Positions 1-11,479 of a stretch of DNA of 64,000 nt are shown in pieces; the first letter of the stretch is position 1; each line of letters begins with the position of its first letter. A program made the position numbers and the translations under genes. The stretch comes from Leuctra nigra (taxonomy: Eukaryota > Arthropoda > Insecta > Plecoptera > Leuctridae). Where the stretch lies: NCBI GenBank assembly GCA_934045905.1, contig OW203773.1, forward strand, positions 16,975,246-17,039,245, given 5' to 3'. Under the pieces are notes generated by a model. The model did not search any database. It was given only the letters and a program-made list of their open reading frames with translations, and had not been told where the DNA came from.

Positions 1-601
1 AATTTTGACTTCCTTTGATCATGATGAATTTAAAAATAATTTTTGCTCGTTCTTAAAAGAAACGTGCAACTATTTCACAAAACTGCTTATACTCTATTTT
101 GTAATACAATTGAAATAAAACATTTTTTTTATAATAAATATCCCTGTAGTAACTACACTCTAAAGAGGAGTTCACCTCATGAATGGTTCAGACTATTATA
201 CAGAAGACAAAGGACTAATACTCTGAAAATATCAGACCTTTCTCGTCACGCTTTGAAACAAAAGAGAACAGAAAATCATTAGATCGGGTAATTGAATTTT
301 TGCCTCGTTGGTTTTTCTAGCTGCTGTCGCTCTTTTTTAACCCCTACATTTTTTGTCCCGAGGTCCTTTCGGTTCAGAGTTCAAAAGTCACTCAATAGAA
401 TAGGACAGTGGAGCAGCTATTATAATCTCCAGCAATAGACAAAGAGGATCCGAACAAATAAAATTGGATTTTGTTGTATTGAATAAAACTTGAAAATCGA
501 AGGCTGAAAGTTATCATACCTTTTGACGTTTTTTCAAACAGTGAAAGCGTGTATCAAAACTCGTAAGCTCAAGAATTGGCCTCCAGGGTTGTTTAGAAAT
601 A
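1..601. other. AT-rich stretch, nothing recognised
   Basis: I see no open frame with coding character, tandem array or inverted repeat here. The short open frame near the start has no recognisable protein features. Confidence 0.5.
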
Positions 602-1106
602 CTAGGAAAACGCTCATTGTAACGCGTTGATAAGTGAGCGCCGATACGCGCTATACCTCTAATATACTAATGCAGATTGAAATAAATTGTAAATTTTTAA
701 CAAATATATTTACTCTGGCAAAGATTTACCGAAATTCAAGAAATATCAAAATCGTATTACTTCAAAAAGTTTGCAAATTATGGACCCATCTCTCATTTGA
801 ATGAAAAAAAAAATCTTAATGGTTAGGGGCTGGCTGGGTCATAAGTGAAGGGGTGGGGTGGACAGGATGCGACGATGCGACTTGGGGTCACTCAGCAGGG
901 TGCCGCAAGCAAGAGTAAAACATACTTTTTGACATGAATATTGCTCAAAAACAATAACAGCCTATTCTAGAATGATATTAGTGTATGTTCAAAATTTCAG
1001 TTTGATTGGTCTATCGGTGCTTCCAATATGCGACTAACAAAAAAAAAAAAAAAAAAACAGAGAAAGTGGCATAAGAGTCCCGTTGAAACGCTCGCCGCGC
1101 TCGCTT
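602..1106 (-). mobile_element. Helitron-like element, family H1
   Basis: Read on the minus strand the element starts with the GCGAGCGCGGCGAGCG-type end near 1106, has a poly-T tract, and ends in a short hairpin followed by GCGTTTTCCTAG at 602-605 next to a T. The same two ends recur at 8588-9522, 10689-11116 and 61793-62729. A subterminal hairpin just before CTAG with no target-site duplication is the known signature of Helitron 3' ends. No Rep/helicase coding is present, so this is non-autonomous. Confidence 0.55.
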
Positions 1107-2417
1107 ATAAGTGTTATTTCAATGATAACGAGACCAAACGACATAAAAATAACTTAAAGTGTGATACAACTTGATTGAAGTTAAGCTTTAACTCCGTCAT
1201 TCAGCTCACATTTGTAGTGCAGTGTTGCCATATTTACTGCACATTCATCACTTTTGACTGTTTTTCTTTCTTATTTGAAAGGTGACCTTATATTTTTGAA
1301 AGGCAGTAAATTTTCTAAAAAAAAAAATGCTAATTTGGTATATTTAACATTTTGTCATTCATCTGTCAAAGTTGAACTTTATCAAGAGTATAATATATTA
1401 TATCATAAGGCAATGGGCAAATTTTCGCTAGTTGTTTGGAATATGGTTTCATTCATCTTTCTTATGAATTACAACAAATTCTCATTCCTATGACATAACC
1501 TAGGAACCTCATTAAAAGATAAGAACCATGAGTTTTTTCGAGTTTATACTGCCAAACGAAAACTGCCAAACCACAGTGCCAATAATTGTATAATTTTTTT
1601 TACAAACTAGGTCCTACATATTAGTATGTTTCTACTTTGTATTTTCAACGAACACTATATATTGCAATCGAATACAATAAATCTGAATAGTAGATTCAGT
1701 TCAGATAGTAGTGGCTATGATTCTATACATTCACTTACCAATAAGACCCGGGTTTGAGCCTTGTGTATTTAATATAGTGTTGTCATTAAGTAGAATGTCA
1801 GCTATTAGACTGTCGTTAGCTTTAGTTTTAAAGCTCTAAACTTCATTACTTACATTTCAGTAATATGTACAGCTTAATTACTACTGTTCAAATAATTTAA
1901 CTCAATTGTTAAAACCGACTGAGGGTCAGTTTTTCAATACTCAACTAAATTTTATCAAGTTCGTTCACTGTAAGAATAATGATCCGCAATGACGGCCGTG
2001 TACTACTGTAGTCAAGCGAACGTATACCTTATCACGTAAATATCAATATAATAATCAAAAAATAAGTATAAGACGACAGTAGATAAAAAAAACAATTTTA
2101 TTGAACCAATTTTTCTAATATTTTCTACTATAAAAAATGGTGTATTTGACATAATTTATACAATTTCAATAATACAAAGAAGAAAGTCTTGCCATTGACA
2201 GGGCAGTGTTCTAGTGAACGACCAATGAACGACGTGATCGACTAAAACGTCAGAAATATTCTTAACGTGAACAAACTATACATTTGATAAAGACTATCTC
2301 ATGGCAACAACCAATGGCATTCCATGAATGACCGTTTAAACCTAACTGCTGGTTTTAACAATAACCAGTTCTAAAAGCAGTATAACGTGTTTGACTCACT
2401 GGGTGATTTGAACTCTT
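1107..2417. other. AT-rich unassigned stretch
   Basis: No coding frame or clear repeat structure was found. Short A/T homopolymers are the only visible pattern. Confidence 0.4.
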
Positions 2418-2418
2418 C

Positions 2419-2530
2419 CTCAGAGGTAGAAGGCCGGAAGTTCATTTCCATTATTCTTAAGGGGAGCTCATAAGCCAGGTATTCTACTTTCATCCAATCT
2501 TTTTTGTAATTGTGATACCTGTCTTTTTGT
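2419..2530 (+). mobile_element. MITE family A, truncated copy
   Basis: It begins with CAGAGGTAGAAGGCCGGAAG, the left terminal repeat of family A. It continues with the GAGCTCATAAGCCAG and CATCCAATC stretches seen inverted in fuller copies. The right terminal repeat is missing. Confidence 0.6.
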
Positions 2531-2743
2531 ACGAAGCTTCAATATGAATAATTGATAAATATTTATAATTGAAAGAGCTTGATTACATGATTAAAAAATT
2601 GTGTAACTCAAAATTGAATAAAGTGACATCGGTCCTTCTACTTCTGAGTTACCGAAGCTATTTCTCTCAGTTTAGAGGCAAATGCTCGGACGGTTCCCTA
2701 GAAGGCTACTACTTCCTCCCCCTCCCCCTTCCCGCCAATCCAC

Positions 2744-2800
2744 TGGCGTAACTTCGATTGCCCCATTTTAAGTGGGGGGGGGGGGGGGGAGGGGACAAAA
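2744..2800. mobile_element. Terminus-like CACTGGCGTAAC followed by poly-G
   Basis: CACTGGCGTAAC followed within 40 bp by a run of 17 G resembles the arrangement at the ends of the hAT-like element at 28533-28870. Only one end is visible, so assignment is weak. Confidence 0.3.
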
Positions 2801-3297
2801 ATTTTGATTGAATGTTAATTCCATAAAAATAAATATATCAATCATTTATGGTATGAAAATAGCTGTAATTTAAACAATTTAGATGATCGAATAAATATTT
2901 AAAAATTAACACAAAAATTTGAAGTTTTTATTGTTTATAAAGATGTTTACGAGAAAGAAGAAAGAGAGAGAAAACTTTATTGAAATAAATAAAACACTGC
3001 CATAATTAATGACTGCCAGGACACAGAGGAAACAATAAAGTGAAATAATAATAATAATAAATGTCTAATATTGATATTGATTATAAACATGATTACGTAA
3101 AATGGAAATGGAGACCTTCAACGATAAAATGATGTGTGCTTTAATATGTGTGATATAAGCTACATGTTTTATACATTTGCTGAATTTGTTTTCTTTATTT
3201 TCCTGACTCTATAACACAATCTGAATTGTTTTCTACAAATAAAACTGATACTGATTTACTAAATTTAAATGCCGGGTCAAAATCCTCAAAAAACTAT

Positions 3298-3470
3298 AGT
3301 GACGCTCTGCAAAGGGTATGGGTGGGAGACTAAAACATATTGCGGGGGCCCCGAAATCTGTAGATGCGTCCATTCTTACCAATTCCTCGTCCCCCATAAT
3401 CTACCGCAGCCGATCAGAATGCTACAGTTAACATCATTACGCAAAGTATCACATTCATCTTCATCTTAAG
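3298..3470 (+). repeat. About 175-bp direct repeat, copy 1
   Basis: The segment from AGTGACGCTCTGC to CTTCATCTTAAG is repeated almost exactly at 3876-4050. The flanking AAAAAACT strings match at both left borders, so the two copies were originally head-to-tail, and the foldback at 3466-3867 was inserted at the junction. Confidence 0.85.
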
Positions 3471-3867
3471 AAGCAAACGGAAGCGAACGGGAATCGCACG
3501 GTTCGTAATAGCGTTTTTTTGAAATTTTGTCTTCCCACTCAATAATTTAAAAAAATCAGATAGTAACGACCCATTACAGCCTAATCGACTAAATAATGCC
3601 GCAAACTGGAGTTCATTATGACCTCAGGTGCGACCTCAAAGTGTTAAATACGATATTTTTAATAAAATAATCGAAAATAATCGTATTTAACACTTTAAGG
3701 TCGTACCAGAGGTCATAATAAACTCCAGTGTGCGGCATTATTTAGTCTATTAGGCTGTAATGGTCGTTACTATCTGATTTTTTAAAATTATTGAGTGGGA
3801 AGACACAATTTCAAAAAAACGCTATTACGAACCGTGCGATTCCCGTTCGCTTCCGTTTGCCTCTTAA
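3466..3867. mobile_element. TTAA-flanked foldback MITE (402 bp)
   Basis: The left arm beginning TTAAGAAGCAAACGGAAGCG is the reverse complement of the right arm ending TTCCGTTTGCCTCTTAA, and the arms run almost to the centre near 3660. TTAA is present at both ends. The element sits exactly between the two direct repeats. A degenerate half-copy is recognisable at 36311-36480. No coding capacity. Confidence 0.8.
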
Positions 3868-3875
3868 AAAAACTT

Positions 3876-4050
3876 AGTGACGCTCTGCAAAGGGTATGGG
3901 TGGGAGACTAAAACATATTTTGCGGGGGCTCCGAAATCTGTAGATGCGTCCATTCTTACCAATTCCTCGTCCCCCATAATCCACCGCAGCCGATCAGAAT
4001 GCTACAGTAAACATCATTACGCAGAGTATCACATTCATCTTCATCTTAAG
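3876..4050 (+). repeat. About 175-bp direct repeat, copy 2
   Basis: Near-identical to 3298-3470, differing at a handful of positions and small indels. It also ends in CTTCATCTTAAG but continues into unrelated sequence there, so its TTAA is an unoccupied version of the site used by the foldback in copy 1. Confidence 0.85.
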
Positions 4051-4212
4051 CAGCCACCTTGACGTGTAAAGTGGTGAAGAGTGTGTGCGCGGGCTACAGG
4101 TTGCGATCTCCAGCTCCCCAGCATCCGCGCTGTACCAACCGGCAGATCGATAGCGTGACCCAGTGAACTCATCTGCTAGACCTAGACGTCGGCGCCACCC
4201 CCCGTCGTGACG

Positions 4213-4287
4213 CCCTTAAACACGGCCGGCTTGATTAGTGCGGGGGGATAGGGAGGTTGTTAGCGGGATGATTAAGGGGGGTGGATA
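4213..4287 (+). other. Hairpin module 1 (CCCTTAAAC...GATTAAGGG)
   Basis: A GC-richer segment bounded by CCCTTAAAC and GATTAAGGG with starts 57 bp apart, followed by GGTGGATAC. The ends pair as a stem. A second inner stem, CCGGCT with AGCGGG, pairs at 5 of 6 positions. One of at least six similar modules up to 11.5 kb. Function unknown. Confidence 0.5.
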
Positions 4288-4307
4288 CAGGCGAGGTTAA
4301 TCTGGAG

Positions 4308-4790
4308 GAGCGATCGATTTGGTTGCTTTTGCAGACGCTTTGTTGATGAAGGTGGAAGAAATTATTTGAATTTTTATTCATGGTTATATAAGAGACAAAC
4401 TTACGGTTGTTACTTCGTACATATTAATGGTTTGCTTATGTTAATTAGTAATAATTGGTTGATTTTTGGTGAACATTTTTCTATAATATTCTTGTCTGGG
4501 TGCCGTATGAAATTTAATTTTAAAATTGTGCCGTGAAACCCTAAGTTTGTCTTTTATCTAATAATGATTAAATTTGAGATCAATTTGTAAACGGGTTTGG
4601 TCTACAATCGTATCGGAAATTTCATAGTTTTGCGCGGTTTTATTGAATAACCGGCGCCTAATTAACAATGCAAGAAGCAAGAATGAAAAAGTGCTACTAA
4701 TATAAAATCAGACTGATCATGTGAACATCCTATCAAAGTTACAACCACTTACGAAAAAAAAATCTCTCTCAATTTGCTAAAAACGTTAAT
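4308..4790 (+). mobile_element. Foldback element family D
   Basis: It has the family D internal inverted repeats (GAGACAAACTTA... and its complement ending AGTTTGTCTTTTATCTAAT) and the shared downstream segment containing CGGCGCCTAATTAACAATG. Other copies lie at 6242-6783, 56170-56662 and 63345-63840. This copy lacks clean terminal repeats. Confidence 0.6.
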
Positions 4791-4879
4791 AATAATAAGA
4801 AATAATTAATAGATTTTTTTAGGTGGAAACAATTTGGTGGTGGAAATATTTTCTTCTCTCGCCTTCTCTCATCCAATAA

Positions 4880-4918
4880 AACGTGGGTTATTATTTAATT
4901 ATTATTTAATAACCCACA
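4880..4918. repeat. Short perfect hairpin
   Basis: GTGGGTTATTA and TAATAACCCAC form an 11-bp stem around an AT-rich loop. It may be a small foldback remnant. Confidence 0.5.
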
Positions 4919-5160
4919 TTTCAAGCTTTAAATACCAGCTATGGACTACTCAAAACATTAAATATAATTAATTAACGATTATTACTATTTTAATGTTTTG
5001 TGAACTTCGTTGTGCACTCTATTGTGTGGAATTATTTACTTTAATGACCTTGATTCTGAGCTACATGGTCAATTTAAACTATTTGAGTTCGTGGACAAAG
5101 CTCAAAAAAAGATCACTTTGCAGAACAGAACCTCATGCTTACATTACGTAGTACCCAAGT

Positions 5161-5235
5161 CTCTTAAACTAGCTCCGTTTGATTGATGAAAGTTGTAAGT
5201 GGTTTGTTAGCACGATGATTAAGAGGGGGGAATAC
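5161..5235 (+). other. Hairpin module 2 (CTCTTAAAC...GATTAAGAG)
   Basis: Same architecture as module 1: CTCTTAAAC and GATTAAGAG with starts 56 bp apart, then GGGGAATAC. The outer stem uses a T-A pair where module 1 has C-G. No convincing inner stem in this copy. Confidence 0.45.
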
Positions 5236-5316
5236 ATCACAACACTGAACGAATCTCTGTTAGTTCCTTGTTCTCTGTGTCTTTTCGCATTACAAGTCAA
5301 ACAATGTAACGGATCA

Positions 5317-5427
5317 GGGGCCCTATTCTAGAACGTCTTCCCAATTCCATTTGGATGGAATCCGGATCACATTGCATGAAATCGAATTCCATCAGAATTG
5401 GGAATTAAATAGTTTTAGAAAAGGCCC
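5317..5427. mobile_element. Short foldback MITE (111 bp)
   Basis: GGGGCCCTATTCTAGAAC at the left is an imperfect reverse complement of TTTTAGAAAAGGCCC at the right, and CCCAATTCCA pairs with the interior of the other arm. Noncoding. Confidence 0.6.
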
Positions 5428-5994
5428 TTGTTTGTCTTCCTATTGATTTCTAGCAAGATGGGTCACTTGGTTTCACCGGAAAATTGATTTCCGATTTCCG
5501 CTTATTGATTTAGCTTACACTCCGCTTTACTGATGGATGATCTGCAAGAGAAGCTGTGATCAAGGTCTTCGAAGATTACAGACACACAGACAGACATTCT
5601 ACTTTATAGGTATAGATACTTGCAAATTGTCAAAAGCTCCAAAGTTCACAAGAAAGCTCAAGTTTCCTGTGAAACCAAGTGAACTTTTTTTAATAAGTGA
5701 GTGAGTAAATATAAGGCGCCCTTTATCAACTTCATACTCATCAAAAGTCGATTAACTCCATTTTATCTGACTTCAAATTGAACTTTGTAAACATAAAATC
5801 TGTTAAAACCTCTAAATGGAGCCAATTTATGTAGAATCCCCCTACCCTCGATACAGACAATAAAAGAAAGTCCCAGACTCTATTGTGCTCAAGTGAAAGA
5901 TCCAGTTCTTTTCTCCGACTCAATTCCAGAGGCCCACTTTCTTTCCCCTCATCAAGGCTACAGCTCCGGAGCCAAGTATCGACCCGATGTAACA
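5428..5994. other. Unassigned stretch
   Basis: There is no recognised gene. The 35 bp around 5520, with CTTTACTGATGG, recur near 27528, so part of it is a low-copy repeat. The antisense open frame at 5741-6076 has no protein family features. Confidence 0.4.
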
Positions 5995-6071
5995 CCCTTA
6001 ATCTAACTGCCATTACACGCCTGGGGCTCAGTGACACGTTAATCAGGGCGGTGATTAAGAGCCCCAGCCAC
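5995..6071 (+). other. Hairpin module 3 (CCCTTAATC...GATTAAGAG)
   Basis: CCCTTAATC and GATTAAGAG have starts 58 bp apart. Inside them ACTGCC pairs completely with GGCGGT (one G-T), extending the stem. This is the best-structured copy of the hairpin modules. Confidence 0.5.
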
Positions 6072-6241
6072 GTCAAGCGTACACCGGCAAGGATTAAATG
6101 GCTTTTTCAACTATACTCGAAGCTTATAGTTTAAGGAATGTGTGTATAGTATTTATAGTGCGTAAAATTAACTTGGACAATGAATTATTTGGTAATTGAG
6201 AAGTTTCAGAAGTCAACGGCTTACTGACGGTATTTCGATCA

Positions 6242-6783
6242 GAAGAATGTGCAAGCGCGAGCGATTTTGGCCGCTTGTTGTAGACACTATTTTGGATACG
6301 ATTGTAGACGAAATGGGTTGACGAAATGATTTGAAATTTTAATCGTGATTAGATAAGAGACAAACTTAGGGTTATCCCTTGGTCCATTTTAAATTTTTTG
6401 TTTTGTTAATTAGTAATAATTAGTAGATTTGAGGTGAAAAATTAGCTATTTTCTTGTCTCGCTGGGCGCCGTAAAAAATTTAATTTCAAAAATATCCCAA
6501 GTGATAACCCTAAATTTGTATTTCGTCTAATCATGATTAAAATTTGAGATCAATTGGTTAACGGGTTTGGTCTCCAATCGTATAGGAAATTTCGTAGTTT
6601 TGCGCAGTTTTGTTGAACAACCGGCGCCTAATTACCAAGGCACGAAGCAGAAATGAAAAAGTGCTACTAAGTTACAATCAGACTGATCTTGTCAACATCC
6701 TATCAAAGTTACACCTACTTATGAAACAATTTTTCTCTTTCAGTTTTCTAAAATGAGCTTTGAGAGCTCTTGTATCACCTTAA
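6242..6783 (+). mobile_element. Foldback element family D
   Basis: It carries the family's long internal inverted repeats on either side of the central TTAATTAGTAATAATTAG stretch. The right terminus is CTTGTATCACCTTAA, ending in TTAA at 6780-6783. The left terminus is degenerate (GTGCAAGCGCGAGCGATTTT matches other copies). Confidence 0.65.
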
Positions 6784-6876
6784 AAAGGTTAACTTTATAT
6801 TGTCAATAAATAAAAGTTGAGCATTTTTAGCTTCTTAGTGGATTTTTGGCAATGCTATCAAAGTATATCTGTACTT

Positions 6877-7085
6877 CAGAGGTAGAAGGACGGAAATCCA
6901 TTTGCTCGATTTTGAGCTGCACTTTTGTGATGATTAATCAAACTCTATCAATTGCCATTACTGATGTCAAAAAAGACTGTAATATTGAAGTCTCTTACAC
7001 AATGACTCATGTCACCATTACAATATGGTTGGATGAAACTCATCCTCAAGAACAAGTGATATTGACTTTCGCCCTTCTGCCTCTG
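6877..7085 (+). mobile_element. MITE family A, complete 209-bp copy
   Basis: Left terminal repeat CAGAGGTAGAAGGACGGAAA; right end CGCCCTTCTGCCTCTG is its near reverse complement. The interior has the family landmarks CTGATGTCAA, TCTCTTACACAATGACTCA and GATTGGATGAA-like text. It is noncoding; the open frame across it is incidental. At least eight other copies or fragments lie in the window. Confidence 0.8.
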
Positions 7086-7621
7086 ATCTATACACGAAGA
7101 AATTGAGCCTTTTCATGTTTCTCCATTCTCCCACAGTCGTTGTACGTAGTGGTTATGAGATGTTAAATATATGTCGTCTAAAATAATTATTCACTGCTTT
7201 TGACTTTCAAATGCCGCAAAAGTTAATATATTTCACAAACTTTCGTTATAAATGAAGTGATATCTAAAACTTTAATTTAGTTTGCATTTTCTGTCCGAAA
7301 CCTTTGTGAAATGTAACTGATAAACAGTGGAATATTCCCAATATTAAAGCAATATAATCGTGAAGACAGTAAGGATGAAAATAATATAATGTTATTGCAT
7401 ACCATTTTGACCCTTATTGCTTGTACACATTTCTTAATTATAGCTCAAGAAAATAATTACGTACACAATCGAAATTGTTAGATTCCAAGAGTTTAGCCAC
7501 AATCAAATGTTTGTTCTACTTATGTAATGTGTTTCTTTAGTAGTTCTCGGATTATATTTGACAGCTCGGCTAAATTGAACAAGACAGCAAACTTTTATCA
7601 CCCCACAGACCGTGTTCAGAA
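7086..7621. other. AT-rich unassigned stretch
   Basis: Nothing recognised on either strand. Confidence 0.4.
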
Positions 7622-7695
7622 CTCTTAAACAGCCGCAGTTTAAACCTGGCTCGAGCATAGAGTTTCATTAGAGAGGTGATTAAGGGTTGTAGACA
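7622..7695 (+). other. Hairpin module 4 (CTCTTAAAC...GATTAAGGG)
   Basis: Starts of the two boundary motifs are 56 bp apart; the outer stem has a T-G pair at the variable position, followed by TTGTAGAC. No clear inner stem. Confidence 0.4.
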
Positions 7696-8027
7696 TATAG
7701 AAGAATATTGCAAGTTATGAACACGTTACCTACCTACAGAGATTTTATGAAGTTGATTAGAAAAATTTCGTTCAGTTTGAAAATGTTTGCTCTATGAAAC
7801 GAAATGAACTTTATGAAATGACAATATGGCAGAGTAATATTGCGTTATTGTGCAAGGTAGAGTAAAAATATTTTTGTAGGTTACACAGTGCCGTTTTGTC
7901 AGCAAATTTGGAAGAACGAATTAGTAAGAATTAGTTATTTTGCTTTATTACACGCACACAACTAGTATACATATTTTGAATTGTACACGGGAGACCATAA
8001 AAAAAACATTGTCTCGTATTGATTTGA

Positions 8028-8253
8028 AGGGTACAGGGGAAGAACGCTATGAGTCACATTCGGATGAAACTGAGATAAACGAAGTTTTGTGGAAACTTTG
8101 TATATCTTCCATACAGAACGATATTTCAATTGCATTTTTGAAGACTTTGTAGTAATATTTCCTAAAATCCGAGAGAATATTCTAGAAAGCTCATAAAAAA
8201 TCACTGCCAGAACTAATTGTAAAAAAAACTCATAGCGTTCTTCCCCTATACCC
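8028..8253. mobile_element. MITE family E (226 bp)
   Basis: Terminal inverted repeats AGGGTACAGGGGAAGAACGC and GCGTTCTTCCCCTATACCCT, with ACTCATAG continuing the match inward. A second copy at 40586-40828 shares the interior, including CATTCGGATGAAACTGAG. Noncoding. Confidence 0.8.
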
Positions 8254-8337
8254 TCATTTGTATAAGTACTTCAGTTTATTCGTGAGTGTTCTGAAGAATA
8301 AAAATAAAATCTTGACTTGACTCGACCACTATTTCCC

Positions 8338-8472
8338 TACTAATAGGCTACGACCGCGTCCTTCCCACCATGTATCATTCCCTACTCTTCATCATCATCA
8401 TCATCATAATAATCATTCCTCCGTCGCCATTAGCCTAGCTGCAGAACAGTGCTACGTTAAACACCACTAAAA
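8338..8472 (+). mobile_element. SINE family, 3' fragment
   Basis: Matches the body of the SINE at 34001-34280: TAGGCTACGACCGCG, the ATCATC-rich stretch, CGTCGCCATTAGCCT and CTGCAGAACAGTGC, ending in an AAATAAATAA tail. The tRNA-like head is absent. Confidence 0.75.
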
Positions 8473-8587
8473 TAAATAATAAACCATATTATAAACAATA
8501 TTGTTATTATGAAATTGGCAATCTAAATGTGTAAATTTGCTATATAGAGTTACTACGTTAGACTGAATCGAATGGAAATAATTAATT

Positions 8588-9522
8588 GAGCGAGCGTAGC
8601 GAGCGTCACCACGGTACTCTTATGGCACTTTCTCTGTGTGTTTTTTTGTTTTTTTGTTTGTTTTTTTTTTGTCCGCACAGCCCAGGTTAAACCGCAAATT
8701 CAATCGATCTGAAACTTTGCACATATGCTAACGTAATCTATGCGGTCCCTGGGATCGTTTTTGAACGGGCTCCTGTGATTGGTTCAAGTTTAAAAAAAAA
8801 TATCTTTCGATTGGTTGCTCTGCTCAATTTGAAATTTAGCAAAGTCATTGCAACCAACATTTAACCCAATCATAAAAAGTTTCAGCAAAATTCTCCCATT
8901 GGTTTAAATTTAAAACCATTTTTCCTGTGATTTTTGAAATTTAAACTAGAACCGATTGACCGACCAACTAAAAACTTTGCATGGTCATTGGTACCAACAT
9001 TAAAGATATTTTTGCCAATTTCCAGTCTAATCTGTCGTTATTTTCAAAAGTTTTTGTAATTCTAGGGACATTTTGCTTGTTGGCTGTCAAATTCACGGTG
9101 ACTTCGAATCTTCAGTTCAAGGCAAGGTAGTTAGAGCAGAAAGTTTCAAACGAAGTGAAACTAATAATGACCGTTCAACAGATTGATCTGATATTGTGTA
9201 CACAATCATACCATATGAGTGGTCCCAGGTATATTTTTTGAACGAGATCCTGTGATTTTTGAAAATTAACAAGGAACCGTTCAATCATAAAGGTTTAATC
9301 GATCAACTTAAAACTTAGCAAGGTTATTGGGACCAATATTTTTGGAGATTTTGGAGATATTTAAACTTGGCTGGGTGGAGCGACCGCTCCACTAGATAAG
9401 TCTGTGACGAAATTTAAGAATTATTGGCTTTTAATGCCATTTTCGATTGACATAATTTCGGTTCGAGGTGTTGCGTGTATCCGTGCTCGCTCATCAACGC
9501 GTCACACAGAGCGTTTTCCTAG
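8588..9522 (+). mobile_element. Helitron-like element, family H1, near full length
   Basis: It begins with GAGCGAGCGTAGCGAGCGTC, followed by a poly-T tract. The interior consists of degenerate repeats around AAACTTTGCA and ACCGATTGACCGA. The 3' end has the CGCTCATC...CAGAGCG hairpin and stops at TTTTCCTAG (CTAG 9519-9522). An internal GTGGAGC GACC GCTCCAC hairpin followed by TAG at about 9375-9398 is the terminus of another family. No coding. Confidence 0.6.
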
Positions 9523-9564
9523 TAATATCATCAACTATCATAATTGCTAAAGTTAAGATGAACA

Positions 9565-9642
9565 CTCTTAATCACATCGCCGTTATAAACTCGCGTCGCA
9601 GTGGCACTTTAATTAGGCGACAATTAAGAGCTGCGGATACAT
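9565..9642 (+). other. Hairpin module 5 (CTCTTAATC...AATTAAGAG)
   Basis: The boundary motifs start 57 bp apart and are followed by CTGCGGATAC. Inner CGCC pairs with GGCG. Together with modules 3 and 6 this gives different base pairs at the same inner-stem position. Confidence 0.5.
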
Positions 9643-9753
9643 GGAGTGGAATGAGTTCATAAGTTAACAGGGTAATGTGATGATCAAAATGAAAATGTTA
9701 CAACTTGAGAAGAAAGATCTGCACTGGCAATTCAATCTGTTTGTAAATTAGTA

Positions 9754-9960
9754 GTGTTTAACGTCGCACTGTTCTGCAGCGAGGCTAATGGCGACGGATG
9801 AATGATTATGAGGATGATTGGGAGATGATGGTGAAGAGTGGGTAAGGATGGAAGGTGGGAAGGAGACGGTCGTGGCCTATTAGCAGGGAACCTTCTCAGC
9901 ATTTGCCTGCCGACTCAGCTATAATTCTCAGAGCGTTACGCCTGAGTCAACTTGCTCCGT
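9754..9960 (-). mobile_element. SINE family, copy with internal deletion
   Basis: Read on the minus strand it runs from a partial tRNA-like head (around 9920-9960) to the body and ends at GTGCGACGTTAAACAC. It matches 34001-34280 and 51326-51609 but lacks part of the head. Confidence 0.75.
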
Positions 9961-9968
9961 CAGTTATT

Positions 9969-10346
9969 TCCTCAAAGGTAGAAGGGCGGAAGTCTATAAA
10001 TGTAACTATTATCTTGCTTTTTCATATCTTTCATACATTTTTAAATCTTTGAACAATGCGATACATATAGGTTTGTCAATTTATAATTTGTTTTCTTCCT
10101 TTTAATTTTTTCAAGCAAACATCCTGAAGATGTCCTGTGAAACAGGATGAAATATTGTACTAATAATAATAAATAAGTTTACATAGAAGTTCAAAGAATT
10201 GTATTATTTATATACAGTTTTAAAATGAAGTATTCTCTAACACAATGACTCATGTCACCATTACAAATATGATTGGATGAAGGCAGAATGACTGGTTTCT
10301 AAGCTCACCTCAAGAATCAATTAAATTGACTTTGGGCCTCAGAAAT
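9969..10346 (+). mobile_element. MITE family A remnant with a retroelement 3'-end insert
   Basis: The left end (AAAGGTAGAAGGGCGGAAGT) and the right part (ACAATGACTCATGTCACCAT to 10346) are family A. Between them, about 9990-10180, is unrelated sequence ending in AAACAGGATGAAATATTG and (TAA)n, resembling the 3' UTR and tail of a non-LTR retrotransposon. Boundaries of the insert are approximate. Confidence 0.5.
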
Positions 10347-10688
10347 TACAAAGTCAATATTCAAGAATCTGAAAGCGAACTCGCTATAAACCGCGAGAAC
10401 TTCGCAAAACTTTGCTTGTCCAAACAATCTTAAACTGAAAGTGAAATGTATCTCTATGCTTGAAGAAGGTAACACAATTTCTAATAACATAGTTAGCAAG
10501 AGAGATACGAAAACCTGCGTTTACATAATTCAGGGGCCGGGTGCAAGCATCGGTTCAATCGAAGGAATTCATTCTGAGATCAATATTCAATATTTATTTA
10601 TGAGTTCAATATTCAAGTTAACTTTTTAAAGACAATATAAATAAGTAAACTGCTACGAGATTTACCAAACACTGATAATATCAATTAA

Positions 10689-11116
10689 CTAGGAAAACGC
10701 TCTGTAAACCTTAGAAATAGAGGAAAGAAATCACGTATGCGTCGGGGATAATTTTGTCTTTAAATATCTTTGAACACTTGACTAATATTTATCAAAACAA
10801 GCGTAAAATGTCAATTACTCTAGAAATTCTTGATACATTTCACTGATTGTGTCAAAAGCGTCTAAAATAGTGTCATCCCAATGACCATGCAAACTACAAA
10901 GTAGTATATTAATTTATCGATCAAATTACGTAATTTTTAATTTGCAACCAATCACACGATCTAGTTCAAAATCTATACACAAGACAGCTCATATAACATT
11001 AGTGTGGGTGCAAAATTTCAGATCGATTGGCAGAACGGTTTAGTCTGGGCATTACCTACAAAACAAACAAAACAAACAGAGTAAGTTCCATACGAGTACC
11101 GTGGTGACGATCGCTT
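10689..11116 (-). mobile_element. Helitron-like element, family H1
   Basis: CTAG at 10689-10692 with GAAAACGCTCTG beside it marks the 3' end. The other end is ACCGTGGTGACGATCGCTT. It contains CAAAATTTCAGATCGATTGG and an A-rich tract as in 61793-62729. Confidence 0.55.
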
Positions 11117-11479
11117 ATTACTGTGGTTTATTGTGCCTTTTTGATTGAGTGTCTGGTTCGATAGTTATTTTTCTTCATGATATTAAAAGTTTTAGCTGGA
11201 CGATATACGTTTTAAACGAAGCTTCTTAAGCAATATGGGAAGTGTAGCAATTCGAACTAAATAACTAAATTATACTCCCAACTCGTTGAGTATCTATTCG
11301 AGTTTCCACTTGGTATTTTACTCTGTAAAGACCGCAACTCTACGACCCATTTGACACAATTATCTGGTATCTGGGTCATCAGCCGGCATAAAGTCGCGCT
11401 CATCCCCATCCCAGTCATCTCTGTGACCTCCCCCCCCCCCCCCCCCTGCATAACACACCCTCACTTACCCGCTCTGACG

